Shown piece by piece: positions 60,149 to 64,000 of a stretch of 64,000 nucleotides of DNA. Numbering within the stretch: position 1 is the first letter of the stretch; each line of letters starts with the position of its first letter. The notes beneath the pieces are model-generated. The model worked only from the letters and a program-made list of their open reading frames with translations. It ran no database searches and was not told the origin of the DNA. Source of the stretch: Mucilaginibacter kameinonensis. GTDB taxonomy: Bacteria; Bacteroidota; Bacteroidia; Sphingobacteriales; Sphingobacteriaceae. Where the stretch lies: contig NZ_RCWZ01000004.1 of assembly GCF_003675385.1 (NCBI RefSeq), forward strand, positions 806,001 to 870,000. Reading direction: 5' to 3'. A program made the position numbers and the translations under genes.

Positions 60149-62627
60149 ATCTTATCCCGTAAAATATCCTGAAGCCCTGGATGTATTTTTGATTGCCGGC
60201 ATAGGAGATACCATAGTCGACACGAAAGATGAGGCGCTGCACACCTATGTAAAACTCGCGGTAATTGCGGTTGTTTTTTGTGGTGAGGTAGTTGGCGCCT
60301 ATGATTTCTTCCAGTTTGGCCTTGCGTAAAAAAGGAATGTGATTAAATAACGATCCGGCAAAGTTATGTTGATAGTGTGCCTCTAAAAACGCGCCGTTGG
60401 TGCTGTAGGTATAAAACGGCAGGAAATGGAAGCTGCCCACATAGGTAGGGTCGAATGTTGTACCCTGGTTACCTAAAAAGTGGTTGTAATCCATGTAGTA
60501 CAATTTTTTATTGTTAAAAAAACCGCCACCTGATATTTTAAACGACGAATAACCAGACAAGCCAACCTGTATATGATCCTGCGAAACATCAACAGAGGCA
60601 AAGTCATAATCCACATCCGAGCCTAAGATATTCTTAAAACCTTTACGGTAATTAACTTTTACCATGGGGTACCTGGACGGCAGATTGAACTTGCCGGTTG
60701 GCCGGGTTTCATACCGCTGATCGAACGTAAATAAAGCTGAAGCGTTAAACACCAAAGCCTGGTTGTCCGGAAAAAGGAACGAATGGTCATCGGCCGGGGT
60801 ACCCGGAGGGGCCAGCGGGTTATTGGAGGTAAACTCCCGATCTTTAATATCCTTTATCTTACTAAATGATGTATTATACAATTGCGAACGGCTTGAATAA
60901 GATAGCCCGCCTTTTAATAAAACCCCGTTTACCACTTCGCGCTGATACCCAAAATCGCCGTAATGGCTGCGGTAATATTTTACATAGTTGTTTTCGCTCA
61001 GCAAGGTACTCAAGGTATTGAAATATAATGAACGCGTACCCACGTTGTTCAAATCAAGCACATCGCTGCCGAAATCGGCATAAAACTTAGCTGCATGGAA
61101 AGGATCATTCAGATATTCCGTAGCCACGTTGGCGCTGAATATCTTGTTAGAGAAGCCGTAGCGTACCGCCGGCGTTATAGTAAGCGAATGAAAATCATCA
61201 TAAGTACGAATATAACTTACCTTGGCGTTGATACCAAAACCCTCAACCGTGTTGTAATAAAAAGTTTGGATAAAAGGGAATATGTACAGCGAGTCGCGGG
61301 CGCTTTTGTTACTTGCGGCATAGCCAAAAATTAGGTATCCCGGGTAATTGATACGATTTTTATGATGCTGTAATGAGTCGATGTACCTATCGGTTTTCTT
61401 GTATTCTTCAAACGCATCCTTCTTTTTATAATCGCGCGTTTCATAAGCCGTTAAAGGGATAGGGCGTGCATTTTCCCAATACTCGGGCTTTTTACTGTTT
61501 GCCACAGTATCAATCTTTAATATCTCGCCGGTAAAAAACCCATCCGGGAAGGTGGGATTAATTTTATAGTTGTTGTATACAGCGGCGTAGTATCCGCCAA
61601 ACTTAAAGCCTAATACCGCTCCCTTAAAGTTATACTGGGTTGAGGCTGGCATCCAAACACTATCGGTAATGGCAATGTATTGCTGCCTGATATTTAAAGT
61701 ATCTACCAGGTTAAGGTTACTTACTTTGTTATCGATAAAAAAATCAACGCTGTAAATACGCCAATCGCCTTCAACAATATAAATATCGCCCTGAAAATAC
61801 TGCCCGTGGCTGTGTTTAGGCGTAATACGGATCTTATCGATGGCATGCCCGTTCTCGACAGAAGTCCCCAATAATTTATAATTGTAAAACCGCGGGCCAT
61901 AAGCCGCTACCGGCGATACGAAGCCCCTTGAAGCTAAACCGGGAATAGTAAAAACATTTTCGTAAAAATTAGCCTGCAGATCAGATGCTTTTTTATAGCC
62001 GAAAGCTGTGTTCTGACCGGCCATTCTATTGGCAATGGTTATTTCCCTGATCTTATCGGGCTTTTGAAAGTTATATTCGGACAATGATTCGGACTGATAA
62101 AGGATACCGCGACCATTGGAGTCAAGATCAAGTGTTCGCTGCACCTCCTGCCCTATCAGTGATTTTGGCACGCCCAGCAATTTTTGCACACCTTTAATAT
62201 AAACCGCGCATGAAAATGAGGTGGCCTCTTCCATGTAATACTTGCGTTTTTTAATTACCTGCTTAATGATGGTATCCGCGGCATCACGATTTTTCCTGTA
62301 AGTTTCCGATACTCGTTCTGTGCTAAACTGTTCATCTGCCATTTGTACGTTATGTTCCTGGGCATTATCGCCTATGGTAACCTCTTCAATTTTTTCGGTA
62401 TAACCAACGTAGCGGTAAATCACATTATAAGTACCCGGGTTAAGCTTAAGCTGATAAACACCATTTTCGTTTGCTGTGGTGCCGTAGGTTGAGTTGCGGA
62501 TATAAATAGAAACGAAAGGGATAACCTGTCCATTTTTGTCGGTTATCTTCCCTGTTAAAAGGGATTGCTGTGCAGAGGCTGTTATTACGCTGAAAGCAAT
62601 GATTAATAGTAGTATATATTTTCTCAT
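60147..62627 (-). CDS. DUF5686 / carboxypeptidase-regulatory-like outer-membrane protein
   Basis: 826 residues. Signal peptide 1-19 (VITASAQ), a carboxypeptidase-D-like domain about 20-110 (GKITDKNGQVIPFVSIYIRN), then a TonB-receptor-like barrel belonging to DUF5686 (SFSCAVYIKGVQKLLGVPKS, FFGIR-type end). Members are common in Bacteroidota, and function is not established; they resemble outer-membrane receptors without a plug. Divergent from kbl with about 130 bases between. Confidence 0.85.
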   Translation of the reverse strand: MRKYILLLIIAFSVITASAQQSLLTGKITDKNGQVIPFVSIYIRNSTYGTTANENGVYQLKLNPGTYNVIYRYVGYTEKIEEVTIGDNAQEHNVQMADEQFSTERVSETYRKNRDAADTIIKQVIKKRKYYMEEATSFSCAVYIKGVQKLLGVPKSLIGQEVQRTLDLDSNGRGILYQSESLSEYNFQKPDKIREITIANRMAGQNTAFGYKKASDLQANFYENVFTIPGLASRGFVSPVAAYGPRFYNYKLLGTSVENGHAIDKIRITPKHSHGQYFQGDIYIVEGDWRIYSVDFFIDNKVSNLNLVDTLNIRQQYIAITDSVWMPASTQYNFKGAVLGFKFGGYYAAVYNNYKINPTFPDGFFTGEILKIDTVANSKKPEYWENARPIPLTAYETRDYKKKDAFEEYKKTDRYIDSLQHHKNRINYPGYLIFGYAASNKSARDSLYIFPFIQTFYYNTVEGFGINAKVSYIRTYDDFHSLTITPAVRYGFSNKIFSANVATEYLNDPFHAAKFYADFGSDVLDLNNVGTRSLYFNTLSTLLSENNYVKYYRSHYGDFGYQREVVNGVLLKGGLSYSSRSQLYNTSFSKIKDIKDREFTSNNPLAPPGTPADDHSFLFPDNQALVFNASALFTFDQRYETRPTGKFNLPSRYPMVKVNYRKGFKNILGSDVDYDFASVDVSQDHIQVGLSGYSSFKISGGGFFNNKKLYYMDYNHFLGNQGTTFDPTYVGSFHFLPFYTYSTNGAFLEAHYQHNFAGSLFNHIPFLRKAKLEEIIGANYLTTKNNRNYREFYIGVQRLIFRVDYGISYAGNQKYIQGFRIFYGIR

Positions 62628-62727
62628 ATGTTACTTATGTGTAATGCTTTATGGCTTAAAAATGTTTTATTATGTACTTAATAATTATTTAAGGTTTAAT
62701 AAACCCCATCAAGTGCCTGCGAATGCT

Positions 62728-62735
62728 TAATTTTG
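62728..62735 (+). promoter_or_regulatory. -7 box of kbl promoter
   Basis: TAATTTTG matches TAnnTTTG; the start codon is 22 bases downstream. Confidence 0.5.
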
Positions 62736-62757
62736 TACCCTTTAAAACACGCACACT

Positions 62758-63948
62758 ATGTACAACACACTACAGCCGGTTTTACAGCAGGAATTAACCG
62801 ACATTGAAAATGCCGGGTTATACAAAAAGGAACGGATCATTACTTCGCCCCAGGGTGCCGATATCACCGTACAAAGCGGTGCCGAAGTAATTAATTTTTG
62901 CGCTAACAATTACCTTGGCTTATCAGGTAATGCCAAAGTTATTCAGGCTGCCAAAGATGCTATGGACACCCATGGCTATGGCTTGTCGTCTGTACGTTTT
63001 ATATGTGGTACTCAGGACATTCACAAGGAACTTGAGAAAAAGATTGCCGAATTTTTAGGTACCGAAGATACCATTTTGTACGCCGCAGCATTTGATGCCA
63101 ACGGTGGTGTGTTTGAACCTTTATTTAACGACCAGGACGCTATTATCTCTGACGAGTTGAACCACGCCTCGATCATTGACGGTGTGCGCCTGTGCAAAGC
63201 ACAACGCTATCGTTATAAACACGATGATATGGCCGACCTGGAAGACAAGTTAAAAGCTACCCAGGAGCTTCGTCACCGTATTATTGTAACCGATGGTGCT
63301 TTCAGCATGGATGGCACTATTGCTCAACTGGATAAGATTTGTGATCTGGCCGATAAATACAACGCGCTGGTAATGATAGATGAAAGCCATTGCTCTGGTT
63401 TTATGGGCAAAAGCGGTCGCGGAACACATGAGCATCATAATGTAATGGGAAGGATTGATATCATTACCGGTACATTAGGTAAAGCATTGGGTGGCGCGTC
63501 GGGTGGTTTTACCTCTGGCCGCAAAGAGATCATTGATATGCTGCGCCAGCGCTCGCGTCCGTACCTTTTTTCCAATACATTAGCGCCTGCTATTACAGGG
63601 GCTTCAATTGCAGTGCTGGATATGTTGAGCGAAACCACCGAATTACGCGATAAACTGGAAACCAATACGCAATACTTCCGTAAAAAAATGACGGAAGCAG
63701 GCTTTGACATTAAACCTGGCGTGCATCCTATAGTCCCAGTGATGTTGTATGATGCCAAGCTGGCCCAGGAGTTTGCCGCAAAAATGCTTGATGAAGGTAT
63801 TTATGTGATAGGTTTTTACTACCCGGTAGTACCTCAGGGTAAAGCAAGGATCAGGGTACAGATCTCAGCAGCGCATGATATGCACCACCTGGATAAAGCT
63901 ATCGCGGCGTTTACTAAGGTTGGTAAGGAGTTAGGAGTGCTTAAATAG
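62758..63948 (+). CDS. kbl: Glycine C-acetyltransferase (2-amino-3-ketobutyrate CoA ligase)
   Basis: 396 residues, a fold-type I PLP enzyme. PLP lysine Lys242 in GTLGKALGG, PLP-phosphate contacts in SHC (DESHCSGFMGKSG), His of DELNHASIIDG, and the N-terminal INFCANNYLGLSG typical of Kbl. It converts 2-amino-3-ketobutyrate plus CoA to glycine and acetyl-CoA. It is a functional partner of the SDR threonine dehydrogenase at 44937-45890. Confidence 0.95.
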   Translation: MYNTLQPVLQQELTDIENAGLYKKERIITSPQGADITVQSGAEVINFCANNYLGLSGNAKVIQAAKDAMDTHGYGLSSVRFICGTQDIHKELEKKIAEFLGTEDTILYAAAFDANGGVFEPLFNDQDAIISDELNHASIIDGVRLCKAQRYRYKHDDMADLEDKLKATQELRHRIIVTDGAFSMDGTIAQLDKICDLADKYNALVMIDESHCSGFMGKSGRGTHEHHNVMGRIDIITGTLGKALGGASGGFTSGRKEIIDMLRQRSRPYLFSNTLAPAITGASIAVLDMLSETTELRDKLETNTQYFRKKMTEAGFDIKPGVHPIVPVMLYDAKLAQEFAAKMLDEGIYVIGFYYPVVPQGKARIRVQISAAHDMHHLDKAIAAFTKVGKELGVLK

Positions 63949-63951
63949 TCG

Positions 63952-63959
63952 TATATTTG
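63952..63959 (+). promoter_or_regulatory. -7 box for a gene beyond the right edge
   Basis: TATATTTG, 4 bases after the kbl stop codon; its gene is not in the window. Confidence 0.4.
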
Positions 63960-64000
63960 CCGTCCTGCGTGTAAAGATCAACTCATATATCTCTGAATCC

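Overview
The window looks like chromosome of a member of Bacteroidota, most likely family Sphingobacteriaceae (Mucilaginibacter/Pedobacter-like). The support is internal: promoters of the TAnnTTTG type, a SusC/SusD pair with a hybrid-type periplasmic sensor regulator, a type IX secretion plug protein, a TamL-type BamA-family lipoprotein, DUF5686 and DUF5103 families, a split KdpD and many lipoproteins. No phage, integron, CRISPR array or rRNA is visible. One tRNA gene (Cys) is present.

Layout. 0-9.6 kb: an esterase running in from the left edge, a beta-barrel protein, a HAD nucleotidase divergent from a DeoR regulator plus MFS exporter, then housekeeping singletons (SRPBCC, mercaptopyruvate sulfurtransferase, YkuK, ABM, cupin, PlsC, Nudix). 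9.7-19.5 kb: a complete leftward Kdp potassium-uptake locus (microprotein, kdpF, kdpA, kdpB, kdpC, KdpD sensor domain, separate histidine kinase), preceded by an NtrC-type sigma54 response regulator in place of KdpE; a sigma54-like promoter lies ahead of the operon. 19.6-31.8 kb: YqaE, thioesterase, T9SS plug, ABC-F, SGNH hydrolase, TspO, TamL, rRNA methyltransferase, tRNA-Cys with a 57-residue companion gene, pyrD. 32.3-44.4 kb: GH30 glucosidase, endonuclease/phosphatase-fold enzyme, TPR histidine kinase, purU, lipoproteins, a decayed DJ-1/PfpI gene, a LysR regulator, two tandem paralogous secreted proteins, asd. 44.9-49.7 kb: SDR-type threonine dehydrogenase, YebC, DUF2442, a protein with seven GFKPRFN-type repeats, a GIY-YIG gene inside a palindromic repeat, an esterase. 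49.8-58.9 kb: a polysaccharide utilisation locus (GH144/glucoamylase-like enzyme, SusD, SusC, sensor-regulator). 59-64 kb: trhO, DUF5686 protein, kbl. The threonine dehydrogenase and Kbl, 18 kb apart, would together convert threonine to glycine and acetyl-CoA.

The main unusual feature is the intergenic DNA. Nearly every gap over about 100 bp holds a palindromic repeat of 70-180 bp made of two inverted arms, and in most families each arm is itself a small hairpin. I recognise about eight families with some 30 copies. Four families (labels A, F, G, G3) share the plan GTC - 5-base stem - GA...CGA - complementary 5-base stem, with the stem sequence changed on both sides between families. One family-A copy (48423-48869) carries a GIY-YIG endonuclease gene between its arms; a short copy at 4632-4719 has the same asymmetric arms without a gene. 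This resembles a transposon with a non-autonomous derivative and is the best candidate here for an undescribed system. The GIY-YIG copy appears to lack the usual catalytic glutamate, so it may be a dead or repurposed member.
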